Below, piece by piece: positions 25,399 through 33,896 of a stretch of DNA of 64,000 nt. How positions within the stretch are numbered: the first letter of the stretch is position 1; every line of letters begins with the position of its first letter. The notes under the pieces were generated by a model that had not been told where the DNA came from, made no database searches, and saw only the letters and a list, made by a program, of their open reading frames with translations. The stretch covers positions 2,393,001-2,457,000 of the forward strand of contig NZ_AP018498.1 in the NCBI RefSeq assembly GCF_003569745.1, written 5' to 3'. This stretch comes from Altererythrobacter sp. B11 (GTDB lineage: Bacteria > Pseudomonadota > Alphaproteobacteria > Sphingomonadales > Sphingomonadaceae). The position numbers were made by a program, and so were the translations under genes.

Positions 25399-26304
25399 TC
25401 ATCGCCCCGTGCCGAGCCTGCGCCATCGGGCACCATGGGTCGTGGACCGCTCGAAGCCATAGCCGGCCCACATAAGGTCATCATCAAGATAGGGGTCGTT
25501 GGCGAGGAGGTAGCGAACCGTCATGCTGTTGCCATGCTGGACCAGATATTGCTGGTTGATCATGCGGGCGGCGTCAGGCGGCAGGGTGGAATTGCTGAAC
25601 CCCGGCGGGCCACCGGCGATGATGAAGGCGCCACAATATCGATCGAGCGTGAGCCACCAGGTTCGCAGGTCGTTGAAGAAGGCGCCGAAGATGGATTGAT
25701 GGCCCGGCGCCGAGATCATCAGCGTGGGGTTCGTCGATGTCCGCAAAGGGATCGGCGAATGGCAGACCATCACGTTGATGGCGTCGGCGTCCTCGGGGAT
25801 AGTCGCGTCCATCGCGCCCTCGCGAAACAGGGCATGCGCATTGTCGGCGGATGCAGCGATCCATGCGTGCATCTCCTGCTCGTCCTCGCTCAAGTCGCCG
25901 TCGAGCGCGCCATCCGCGAAGCGGGCGGACTCAGCCTCGATGAAGCGCAAGGTCTCAAGGTTGCGACGTTGGAGGTGACGGGCGAAACCATAGATCGGTA
26001 TCTTGTCGGTCTCGGCGAGACTGGTGCCGGCACCCTCGACGATCTTCCTCCAGGTCGCACTGTTGGAGAAAGGCGTCTCGATCATATGGTTGATCGGACC
26101 TTCGATCGACCCTGCGACCCCGTCCGCGACATAGTCGTGGATGGCGTCCTCATAGCCGATGCGATCGATGGATTTGCGGTCGATGGCGAGGATATCGCCA
26201 TGTCGTTCGACCACGCGAACCTTGTTCGCGTCGTCCGGGCAGGCAAAGCGACGGAGATAGAATTGCGGCACATAATGATGCCGCTTGGGCCTCTCGGCGG
26301 TCAT
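25399..26304 (-). CDS. DUF4238 domain protein
   Basis: 301 residues, starting with the DUF4238 signature KRHHYVPQFYLRRFACPDD. The family is widespread in accessory and defence-rich DNA; it has conserved His/Tyr residues at the N-terminus and its biochemical function is unknown. An NSATWRKIVEGAG segment and FVFHSP-type strings are not clearly catalytic. The gene is coupled to the upstream HEPN-like gene by a 4-base overlap (26301-26304), so the two probably act together, perhaps as a toxin-antitoxin-like or abortive-infection pair. Confidence 0.8.
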   Translation of the reverse strand: MTAERPKRHHYVPQFYLRRFACPDDANKVRVVERHGDILAIDRKSIDRIGYEDAIHDYVADGVAGSIEGPINHMIETPFSNSATWRKIVEGAGTSLAETDKIPIYGFARHLQRRNLETLRFIEAESARFADGALDGDLSEDEQEMHAWIAASADNAHALFREGAMDATIPEDADAINVMVCHSPIPLRTSTNPTLMISAPGHQSIFGAFFNDLRTWWLTLDRYCGAFIIAGGPPGFSNSTLPPDAARMINQQYLVQHGNSMTVRYLLANDPYLDDDLMWAGYGFERSTTHGARWRRLGTGR

Positions 26305-26840
26305 TCTGGCGTTCCCTCGGCGGGGGTTCCAGCCCTGACCGATGCGGCCTGCGCGTCGATATCGAAGCCGTCGATCGAGAGGCCGACGATCATGTTGATG
26401 AAGGTCTTGGCCTCCGCGATTACCGCCTCGGCCTCATCCTTGTTGCTGAAGGAACCTTGGTGGACGACGGCGTTGCGGACGGTGTTGATCTTGCCCGCCG
26501 AGCTGATCAGGGCGCGTGCGGTTGGGCTTGTCCGGGGGGTCGCGAAGAAAACGGGTACGAACAGGCGCTCGACCTTCAGTGGGAGACCATTTGCCCAACG
26601 GAGGAACTGGTCGACGATGGCTGCATCGAATTGGGTCTTCTTGCCCCACTCGGTGCGTACCGCATAATTGGCGGCGATTTCCGCAGCCGTGGCGCAGCGC
26701 ACGATCGCCGCGGATGGTTCATCGCGCCCATGGAGCCCCGACAATTTGGTCCATTGGGACTGGAGTTTCTCAAGGTCGGTGCGCTCATTATAGGGCTTCC
26801 GCGAAGATTTCCGGTGGGCATCGCCTTTGGCACTCTTCAC
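26301..26840 (-). CDS. HEPN-like protein, 179 aa
   Basis: A mostly helical protein with RNAVVHQG near residue 137. This matches the R-x4-6-H active motif of HEPN ribonucleases, followed by a helix SNKDEAEAVIAEAKTFINMIV. The start is GTG at 26840 with a GGGGGA site 6 bases upstream. It is translationally coupled to the DUF4238 gene. A HEPN RNase next to a partner gene is a common conflict-system layout; the assignment rests on the motif and helical pattern only. Confidence 0.62.
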   Translation of the reverse strand: MKSAKGDAHRKSSRKPYNERTDLEKLQSQWTKLSGLHGRDEPSAAIVRCATAAEIAANYAVRTEWGKKTQFDAAIVDQFLRWANGLPLKVERLFVPVFFATPRTSPTARALISSAGKINTVRNAVVHQGSFSNKDEAEAVIAEAKTFINMIVGLSIDGFDIDAQAASVRAGTPAEGTPE

Positions 26841-26972
26841 GCATTCCCCCTGTGTCTGATTGCACGCACCTCTATCGCATCGTCGTCACCACGGCGAGGC
26901 TATGATGACTTGCAACTATGGGAGAAAGCTTCACCTTTTGGGGCGCGCGAGGAAGCGCGCAAGAGGGTTGTG

Positions 26973-27644
26973 ATGATGTCGACGGCGGAGCAGTTACCCA
27001 GGATCTTTCAGGCCAATCTCGGGCGGTTCTTCGATCGCGTGATCTTGCCCGTCATGGACAAGCTGCCGTCCCATGCGGAGCTTGAGACCGGGGAGGCCGA
27101 TAGCCTTGATCAGTTTCTCGATCGGGCGGCGGCGCAGGTCGACAATTATACTGCCAATGAGTCGGCGAAGGCGTTTGTCCTTACCCTCGCCGGTTTGTTC
27201 GAGCGACAAATGAGCCGCTGGGCGCGCGCGATACAGGATGCTGGGGGTTCCGATATGGGCAAGCTCAACGGCTTTGAAGCGCTGCTCGCCGGCTGTGCCG
27301 AGCGCGCCGGTATCGACCTTATGCTTGAGCCTCTTGGAGAGGCTCTGACGGAGATGTTCGTGGTTGCCAATGTCGTGCGTCATGGAGAGGGGCGATCCTG
27401 CGAAAGGCTGCGCGCGCTCGCCCCGCACCTCTGGGATGAGGAGGCTGTCGACTATCATGATCTCCTCCCCGGGACGCCAGTGGCAAGCGAACATGTGCGT
27501 ATCCGGCAAGCGGACCTTGAGCGCTATATACGGGCGACCACGAGGTTCTGGGGCTTGGCCGATCCCCTTCCCCTGGCGGTGACGAACCCGCCTTATGGGC
27601 AGTGTCTCAGTTCGGATTTTGGCGATCGCGCGGCTCCAGCCTGA
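26973..27644 (+). CDS. Hypothetical helical protein with HEPN-like motif, 223 aa
   Basis: I do not recognise the family. The ATG at 26973 follows AGAGGG by about 6 bases, and the upstream part of the long open frame is antisense to the HEPN-like gene. The protein is helical, with SAKAFVLTLAGLFERQMSRWARAI and then MFVVANVVRHGEGRSCERL, again resembling the NxxRHGxG helix of HEPN/MAE_28990-type proteins. It is divergent from the DUF4238/HEPN-like pair (132-base gap), so all three may form one module. Confidence 0.62.
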   Translation: MMSTAEQLPRIFQANLGRFFDRVILPVMDKLPSHAELETGEADSLDQFLDRAAAQVDNYTANESAKAFVLTLAGLFERQMSRWARAIQDAGGSDMGKLNGFEALLAGCAERAGIDLMLEPLGEALTEMFVVANVVRHGEGRSCERLRALAPHLWDEEAVDYHDLLPGTPVASEHVRIRQADLERYIRATTRFWGLADPLPLAVTNPPYGQCLSSDFGDRAAPA

Positions 27645-27698
27645 CCGCGCTGGTGGCAGAGACGGAGATATTTCCGCTCAGCCGCCTAAGGTCAGCGT

Positions 27699-28121
27699 CT
27701 ACAGCGAAGCGGACGTTCGATTACGCGGCCCGAGCGTTTCGATGATCCGACATTCGCCGATTGTCCCGCCTTCGCAGGAATCAAGCAGGGCCTTCAATTC
27801 GCGGCGGAGTGCGGAGAGGTCGGCCAGCTTGCGATCGACTTCGCCAAGGTGCTCGCCCGCGATTCGATCAACGCTGGCGCAATCCTGACTGCGATCGTCG
27901 GCGAGCTTCAGCAGCTCGCGGACCTGATCGAGTGAAAAGCCGAGATCACGCGAGCGGCGGATAAACGAGAGCCGGCCAAGCTCGGCTTCACCATAAGCAC
28001 GATAGTTGCCGGCGGTCCGCGACGGCGGCGGCAGCAGGCCGATCCGCTCATAATAGCGTATGGTCTCCACCTTGGTGGCGGTCAGCCTGCCGAGTTCACC
28101 GATGCTATGCGCCATATCCAT
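27699..28121 (-). CDS. MerR-family metal-responsive regulator (ZntR/PbrR/CadR-like)
   Basis: 140 residues. The N-terminal winged HTH is typical of MerR (SIGELGRLTATKVETIRYYERIGLLPPPSRTAGNYRAY), followed by a long dimer helix. Cysteines at 81, 116 and 124, the last two in SCEGGTIGECRIIE, match the three-Cys metal site of Zn/Pb/Cd sensors of this family. It lies 3 bases after the TonB-receptor stop on the same strand, so it is probably co-transcribed with it. Which metal it senses cannot be told from sequence alone. Confidence 0.88.
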   Translation of the reverse strand: MDMAHSIGELGRLTATKVETIRYYERIGLLPPPSRTAGNYRAYGEAELGRLSFIRRSRDLGFSLDQVRELLKLADDRSQDCASVDRIAGEHLGEVDRKLADLSALRRELKALLDSCEGGTIGECRIIETLGPRNRTSASL

Positions 28122-28124
28122 CCC

Positions 28125-30092
28125 TCAATCGTGCCCGCCAAAATGCACGCGGATCCCGCCGTTGACCACACGCCCTTCCAGCGGTGCCCAGGCATCGACG
28201 GTCCATGCTCCATCAGGGGCTCGCCCGGGAAGCAGCAGCGGATCATATTTTGTCTGGCGAATGTCGAGCAGATCCTCCGCATTGATGAACAGGCTGATCC
28301 TGCCGAGGATCAATTCGGCCATCGCGCCGATCTGGAAGTAGGGCTTGCCGTGAGACCGATAGGGATTGTTCTCAAGAGACTGGCGCCCGGTATAATAGGC
28401 CTCCAGCCCGATCTTGCCCTTGCCTTCTTTCTCCCAGGTACCAACGAGACCGCCAGAGTGGCGGGGCGTAAGTGGCACCAGCCTGCGGTTAGGACCATTG
28501 GGGTCCGGCTCGGTTGCATCCACATAGACGTAGCTGCCAGTGATGGAGAAGTCCTGCCAACGATAGCGGAGCAGCAGTTCGGCGCCGCGCGTGCGGGTTA
28601 GACCATTCGCATTGGCGAGTTTCACACGATCGACGCCATCGTCAACGAGCTGGACGGCATGACTGATGTTCGAACCGAATAGAGTGAAATTGGCTTGGAT
28701 CGACCCCGCCTTGAAGCCGACATCCACCGACGCGGTGTTGGCGGTCTCGGCCTTGAGCCGGCCCAAGGGTTTGAGCCGGGACAGGCCTGCCTCCTCGATC
28801 TCCTCGACGAAGGGCGTGGGTGCATAGAAGCCCCGACCGAGCGAGGCTCGAATCGTCCAGCGTTCGGGATGATAGAGCAAGGAGAGGCGTGGGCTGATTC
28901 GAGACCCGTATTCGCTGTGCGCGTCCCATCGCAGGCTGCTCGCGAGCGTAAGACGGTCCATCAGAATCTGCTCGACTTGTCCGAACAGCGCTGGCGCGGT
29001 GTAGCTGTAGTTGAAGCTGGAAAACTGAGGCGATCGGAACAAGTCCGCCTGGAAAGCGGCACCGGCGAGCCACGAGGTCGGGCCAGATTTGGTCGTGTAG
29101 GATGTCTCGGCAAAGAAGCTCCGGCGGTGATCGTCCTCAATGGTCGTGCCGTAACGATGATCGTCATTCTGCGTCATGCCCGACGCACGGATGTGCAGGG
29201 TGCCGGGTGCAAGCGGAATGTCCGCCACTATGCCACCGTCCAGGCGCTTGCTGTCGAGCGTCTGCGGGAAAGGCTGCCCGCCGGGCGCGAAGTCTCCGGG
29301 TAAAGTCCCCCCCTCGCGTTGCTCGGTCATGCCGCCAACGGTCAGCATGATCTTCGCGCCGCTCGCGCCGGTCCAGAACAGGCGCGGGCGGATCGTCCAT
29401 CGATCGTAGCCCGGAATATCCGCCCAACCGTCGTGGTTCAGATCCTGACGATCCTGTCGGCTATATCCTCCGGTCAGGGACACGTTCCAGCCGTCGCCGA
29501 CCGGCGTCGTGGCGTAGATCGTCGCATCCTGTCCGCCGAGGCTTGTCGCGTTGAGCAAGATGTCGGCTTCGGGGACGGCGGACGACCGACGTGACACGAG
29601 GTTGATGACGCCGCCAAGCGCAGACGGGCCATAGAGCGCAGAGGCGGCACCCTTGATGATCTCGACCTGTCCCAGGTCGGTGGGCGGAATCTGGAGCAGG
29701 CCGACGGCTGGGAGCTGCCCACCATAGAGCGGCAGGCCGTCTGCGAGAAGCTGCGTATAGCGTCCCTTCAGGCCCTGCATGCGGATGTCAGCCGATCCGA
29801 GCGACGGTGAGGTGATCTGCGTCCTGATTCCTGGTGTCTCGCTGACGAGCATGGCGATATTGCCAGGCGTCATCATCAGCTTTTCCTCGATTTCCTCTCG
29901 GTCGAGCACTTCCACACGGATCGGCTCCTTGTCGGCGCTGCTTCCCGAGCGGGTGGCCTGCACGACGATCTCTTCGCCATTCGAGTTGTCGCCGATCTCG
30001 GTCCTCTCTTGCGCTACGGCAGGTCGAGCTACTGTGAAGGCCAACAAGGTCGCGATCGCGATCATCGATCCAGAATGTTTCGACCGTTCCAC
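28125..30092 (-). CDS. TonB-dependent outer-membrane receptor
   Basis: 655 residues: a signal peptide ending ARPAVAQ, a plug domain (PGNIAMLVSETPGIRTQ, then ADIRMQGLKGRYTQLLADGLPLYGG and GASALYGPSALGGVINLVSRR), and a C-terminal beta barrel ending in VHFGGHD. It imports a scarce ligand using TonB energy. The barrel architecture is closest to the FepA/CirA/BtuB-type group. The GTG at 30092 has AAAGGGG 5 bases upstream and is preferred over the ATG at 30065. The coupled MerR gene suggests a metal-linked substrate. Confidence 0.9.
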   Translation of the reverse strand: MERSKHSGSMIAIATLLAFTVARPAVAQERTEIGDNSNGEEIVVQATRSGSSADKEPIRVEVLDREEIEEKLMMTPGNIAMLVSETPGIRTQITSPSLGSADIRMQGLKGRYTQLLADGLPLYGGQLPAVGLLQIPPTDLGQVEIIKGAASALYGPSALGGVINLVSRRSSAVPEADILLNATSLGGQDATIYATTPVGDGWNVSLTGGYSRQDRQDLNHDGWADIPGYDRWTIRPRLFWTGASGAKIMLTVGGMTEQREGGTLPGDFAPGGQPFPQTLDSKRLDGGIVADIPLAPGTLHIRASGMTQNDDHRYGTTIEDDHRRSFFAETSYTTKSGPTSWLAGAAFQADLFRSPQFSSFNYSYTAPALFGQVEQILMDRLTLASSLRWDAHSEYGSRISPRLSLLYHPERWTIRASLGRGFYAPTPFVEEIEEAGLSRLKPLGRLKAETANTASVDVGFKAGSIQANFTLFGSNISHAVQLVDDGVDRVKLANANGLTRTRGAELLLRYRWQDFSITGSYVYVDATEPDPNGPNRRLVPLTPRHSGGLVGTWEKEGKGKIGLEAYYTGRQSLENNPYRSHGKPYFQIGAMAELILGRISLFINAEDLLDIRQTKYDPLLLPGRAPDGAWTVDAWAPLEGRVVNGGIRVHFGGHD

Positions 30093-30270
30093 CTGAACCC
30101 CTTTGACCCGGCCACCATGAGAGTCCGGCGACGCGTTGTCGGTCGATACGGCCTGTAGTAGCTACAGGGTCAAGCATTCTGCGCGCCGTCGATCTTTTGC
30201 CCTCACGCCGTGAGCCTGATTGGTCTGGGTGGATCGCGAGCGGAAATTCAAACGGAGACATTATTGCCGG

Positions 30271-30543
30271 ATGGGAGCGCGTGACGGCATGCATGATATG
30301 TTCGAACGAGATATCGCATTTGCTCCGGGGTTGGCCCTTTCCAATCGTCGCACCGGCGCGATAGGTTATGAGATGAGCAATGGCGGCTCGATCATCGGCT
30401 ATGTCTCTCGTCGCGACATTGCCGAGACGATCCGGTTTTGCCCTGAGGCGGACAACCCAAGCGACGAGGACCGGGCTGGATTCCGGCACTATATGACCCC
30501 GCCCAATGTCAAGACACGAAGCTCGATCGGGAACATGCCATGA
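30271..30543 (+). CDS. Small hypothetical protein coupled to the nuclease gene
   Basis: About 90 residues with no family I know; the core reads FERDIAFAPGLALSNRRTGAIGYEMSNGGSIIGYVSRRDIAETIRF. The stop overlaps the next gene's ATG as ATGA (30540-30543), which supports a real, coupled gene. The start is uncertain: ATG at 30271 or 30289, or TTG at 30220, none with a good ribosome-binding site. It could be a specificity or antitoxin-like partner of the downstream nuclease. Confidence 0.5.
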   Translation: MGARDGMHDMFERDIAFAPGLALSNRRTGAIGYEMSNGGSIIGYVSRRDIAETIRFCPEADNPSDEDRAGFRHYMTPPNVKTRSSIGNMP

Positions 30544-31610
30544 ACAAGGCAAACCCCGAGCACCCCCAGCCAAAGGCGTTCGATCTGCTGGCGTCGCTGG
30601 CGGCCTTCGCGCAGCGTGAAGGAATCGCCCTCAACGATCCGACGCTGATCGACAGGTTCATGGCCGATGCCCGACCGAGGCTGGAAACGGCGCTGTCTGA
30701 TGCAACCCTGATCCATGGCTCGCGGACCGAACGGCTGTTCGAAGCGACGGTTCTGACGCTTGGGCGCTATCGGATGCTGAAGACCGAGGACATCGGCCGT
30801 GTTCATGGCAGCGCGGTATCGCGTGCTCCGGATTTCCGGGTTGTTCTCGACGATGGCGAGCAATGGCTGGTCGAGGTCAAGAATGTCCGTAGCCAGAAGC
30901 CGTTCAGGCAGCGCACCACCATGTCGGCGGCTTACCTCGACTCGCTACAGTCCTATGCCGACATGGTCGGCACGCCGCTCAAGCTGGCGATCTTCTGGTC
31001 GCTCTGGAATATCTGGACGATCATTCCTCCGGAGCCTTTTCGCCGCCCTGATGGCGGCCTGCGCGTGACTATGCAGGAGGCGGTGATGGCGAATGAGTTC
31101 GGCAGGCTCGGCGAGGTGATCATCATGACGCGGCCACCGCTCCGTCTGGTGCTCGACGCCGACCGGAAAATGCCAAGAAAGTTGAGCCCGGAGGGGTTGG
31201 CGGAGTTCATGATCGGCGCGGCGCGCATGTACAGCGGGGACACAGAACTCAGCGATCCTCGTGATCGCAGGCTGGCGCAGATTCTCTTCCTGTTCGGGGA
31301 TTGGACCGTGGGCGAGCCAATCGCACGGATGGATGGTGGCGAGATCGGAGGTGTCGAGTTCGTGGCGCAGCCTGAGGAGCCATCGGACCAGGGCTTTGAC
31401 GGGATCGGCTGGGCCAGCCGGATTTTCAGCCGCTATTATGCCGCGCAGACGGTCGACGGCGATCAGGTGATCCAGCTCCATGGCGAGGCGGTGCCCGAAT
31501 GGTTTGCGCCGCTTGGGGCTTGGGACTTCAAGAACAGCCGGCTCCCTTTATGGCTGGGGCACATCGAGCCGAACAGCGATCGGATCAAGGCCGAGTCTGA
31601 TCCCGATTGA
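30540..31610 (+). CDS. PD-(D/E)XK nuclease-fold protein, 356 aa
   Basis: Residues 96-114 carry APDF, then a Gly/Asp turn, then EVK (D98, E112, K114), the metal-binding core of restriction-endonuclease-like folds. A helix with SRTERLFEATVLTLGRYRML precedes it, a layout similar to TnsA-like or Holliday-junction-type nucleases. The C-terminal half is unfamiliar and beta/alpha mixed. The gene converges with the PLD-like gene and overlaps its 3' end by 63 bases. Together with the flanking genes it looks like a DNA-targeting defence unit, but the target is unknown. Confidence 0.7.
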   Translation: MNKANPEHPQPKAFDLLASLAAFAQREGIALNDPTLIDRFMADARPRLETALSDATLIHGSRTERLFEATVLTLGRYRMLKTEDIGRVHGSAVSRAPDFRVVLDDGEQWLVEVKNVRSQKPFRQRTTMSAAYLDSLQSYADMVGTPLKLAIFWSLWNIWTIIPPEPFRRPDGGLRVTMQEAVMANEFGRLGEVIIMTRPPLRLVLDADRKMPRKLSPEGLAEFMIGAARMYSGDTELSDPRDRRLAQILFLFGDWTVGEPIARMDGGEIGGVEFVAQPEEPSDQGFDGIGWASRIFSRYYAAQTVDGDQVIQLHGEAVPEWFAPLGAWDFKNSRLPLWLGHIEPNSDRIKAESDPD

Positions 31611-33896
31611 CTGGTCGAGTCCTGCGCGAATGGCGGCGGCGATATCGCCATTCAGTTCGTCGGATCTCAGACCGAGAAGGGAAATCACGCGGCGGCGCAG
31701 CTCGGGAATATATTTCAGGAACTCGCGGTCCTTGCGCTGGTTCGCCAACAGCGTCTCGATCGCCTCCAGACTCCATAATATGGTGATCCAGCATTCCATG
31801 AAATCGACCGGCATGGCCTCGAAAGCGCGTGCGAGCATGACGCGCCGTATTGCGGGATTCGCGCCGCAGAAAAAGGCGACAAGGACGCGCACGACGAAGC
31901 GTGGCCAGCCAAGGAGGGCGCTGGATGTATTCAGGCCCTTCGGCAGATCAGGGCATCGGGCCTTGTAGAGGAGGAACAGGACCCAGTAGCGCAGCCGCAA
32001 CACGTCGCTGGAACCGAGCGCCTCCTCGTCGGCCTCAAGTCCTTCGGTATAGCCAAGAATATGCCGCTCATAGAGCCGGGCGTCGACCGGGGTGGGCGCG
32101 AGCGATGGCTTGTCAGTTTCGCGATGTTCAACGGCTTCATCGGTGGGGTCATCCTCACGGTCGGTGTCGGCCTTTTCGTCCGAGAGGTCATCGAAAGCTG
32201 TGTCGTCTTCGGCGGATTGATCTGCTTGAGGGCCGCGGCCGGAGAGCAGATTGAGGAAGTCGCGAATCGTGTCGCTATATGTGCCGGCAAGACTGTTATC
32301 GCCCTCGCCGCCCGAACGGCCGGCGCCGGAGCGTGACTGGGTGAACTCCTCATAGCTTAATGGAACGGGCGCTGCCGGCTCGTCCACGCTTTTGCGTTCC
32401 TGCGTCCGGGCGGGCGACAGGGCGCGCGGCTGGGTCACGGCCTCGAAATCCGCGCGCACAAGGGTCTCAAATGCCTGATGCATCCAGAGATCGAAATCAG
32501 CGCCATCGGTGAAGGGCGCGAGCGCCCGGGCCACGCTGCCGGTCGCTACCTCCCGACGTCGGGCGCGCAATATCTCGCGATGCGTGATGTGCGCGAGGGT
32601 CGAGACGATATCGCCGGTGGCCAGGCGCGCGAAGCACAGGGACTTGTGCAATGCGGGCTCTACCGGTGCGCGCCGCCGGTTATCGATCTGGACGAAGGAT
32701 CGCACCGGGATCGTCCCGATCAGGCGCGCAGACCGGTCGAGCAGTTGGATGTCTCCATCTGCCACATCCGCTTTCGCGGCTGTCCAGATGAGCTGGCCCT
32801 GGTCGAGTTCGAAGATGCCGGGCTGTCGGGCTTCGATGGTATCGAGCGGGATCGGGGATGTCACGATCGGTGGTGACAGGTCAGAGAGCTTGATTGGCGC
32901 GGCATCGGTCCAGCGTTCGAGGCCCAACGCTTGCCCCGCTGCACCGGCGGGAAGCCTGCGATAGATGCAGGCTTCGGCATTGGCGCCTGGCATCCCGGCT
33001 GATCCGAGGGCGGCACTGGTACAGTTGGCGCTGCCGAAGAGGATATGGTCGTGATCAGCGGTCGAGGCGATGATGATCTTGGCGTGCGTGAAGCGCCGGG
33101 ATGACCACTGAAGATCGACGATCGTCGCCTTTCTGGCAAAGCGTGCATCGACCGGAAATTCATGATGGTTGCGGTCGATCGGCAGGATGATCCGGGTCGG
33201 GGAGAGGCGCTGCGAGAGATCGGCCAGCGCAGCGAGATCATGGTCCCAATAGGGACTGATTACCGTCAGACTCTGGACCTTCGCGCCCTGGATCAGTGAC
33301 ACGAACCGGTCTGCGATTCCCGTGTCGCCGGGCCCATGGAGGAAAGCGATGCCGGTCCCGTCCAGTTCGTGCACCGCATCTCCTGGTGCCCCGCCGAGCC
33401 AGGTCGCACGTTCTTGCGTCCATCGCAGCGCGTCGCGCGCTGGAGAACTGGCGGCGGGTACGAGTGCGTCGAGATAGCGCCAGATAGAGCGAATGATGTC
33501 CCGCTCGAGGCTGTCCATGTTCTTGCATTCGATCTCGATCGCGACCTCGGCGTTGCCGGCAAGGCCCGATGCGGTAAGGTTTGCGGAACTGACGATCGCC
33601 CGGGCGCTTTCGCGACCAATTTGCAGGATGATTTTCGGGTGGAAAATGCCGTTGGCGGCAGGCGGGCTGTAGAGCGCATAGTCGCGACCAAGGGCGGCAG
33701 GAAGGGCTGAGCCTTCCGAAAGCGCGAGCGCGGTCATGCGCGCGTCGGTCAGAAGGAGGAGGTTCGTGGCGCCACTGGCCATGAGCTGCGGCAGCATGAT
33801 TTCCTCGACCGCAGTGAACTCCAGAGCAAAGCTGGTGGCGATTGCACTATGGAAAGGGCGGCCGCTGCGGCGACCCAGACGATCGGGGAGCTTCAT
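31548..33896 (-). CDS. Phospholipase D-superfamily protein with two HKD motifs, 782 aa
   Basis: Two HxK-type motifs are visible: FHPKIILQ with SSANLT (H86, K88, N106) and FTHAKIII with GSANCTSAAL (H271, K273, N291). They make the paired active site of PLD-family nucleases or phosphodiesterases. Residues about 490-600 are acidic and low-complexity, and the last 170 are helical. Such twin-HKD proteins occur in DISARM and other restriction-type systems. It overlaps the downstream 504-aa gene (33893-33896, ATGA) and follows it in the same operon. Confidence 0.8.
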   Translation of the reverse strand: MKLPDRLGRRSGRPFHSAIATSFALEFTAVEEIMLPQLMASGATNLLLLTDARMTALALSEGSALPAALGRDYALYSPPAANGIFHPKIILQIGRESARAIVSSANLTASGLAGNAEVAIEIECKNMDSLERDIIRSIWRYLDALVPAASSPARDALRWTQERATWLGGAPGDAVHELDGTGIAFLHGPGDTGIADRFVSLIQGAKVQSLTVISPYWDHDLAALADLSQRLSPTRIILPIDRNHHEFPVDARFARKATIVDLQWSSRRFTHAKIIIASTADHDHILFGSANCTSAALGSAGMPGANAEACIYRRLPAGAAGQALGLERWTDAAPIKLSDLSPPIVTSPIPLDTIEARQPGIFELDQGQLIWTAAKADVADGDIQLLDRSARLIGTIPVRSFVQIDNRRRAPVEPALHKSLCFARLATGDIVSTLAHITHREILRARRREVATGSVARALAPFTDGADFDLWMHQAFETLVRADFEAVTQPRALSPARTQERKSVDEPAAPVPLSYEEFTQSRSGAGRSGGEGDNSLAGTYSDTIRDFLNLLSGRGPQADQSAEDDTAFDDLSDEKADTDREDDPTDEAVEHRETDKPSLAPTPVDARLYERHILGYTEGLEADEEALGSSDVLRLRYWVLFLLYKARCPDLPKGLNTSSALLGWPRFVVRVLVAFFCGANPAIRRVMLARAFEAMPVDFMECWITILWSLEAIETLLANQRKDREFLKYIPELRRRVISLLGLRSDELNGDIAAAIRAGLDQSIGIRLGLDPIAVRLDVPQP

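Noticed and set aside
25054-26667. A 537-codon plus-strand frame over the DUF4238 region
   Set aside because: It is antisense to DUF4238 and the HEPN-like gene, and its translation is low-complexity with no motifs.
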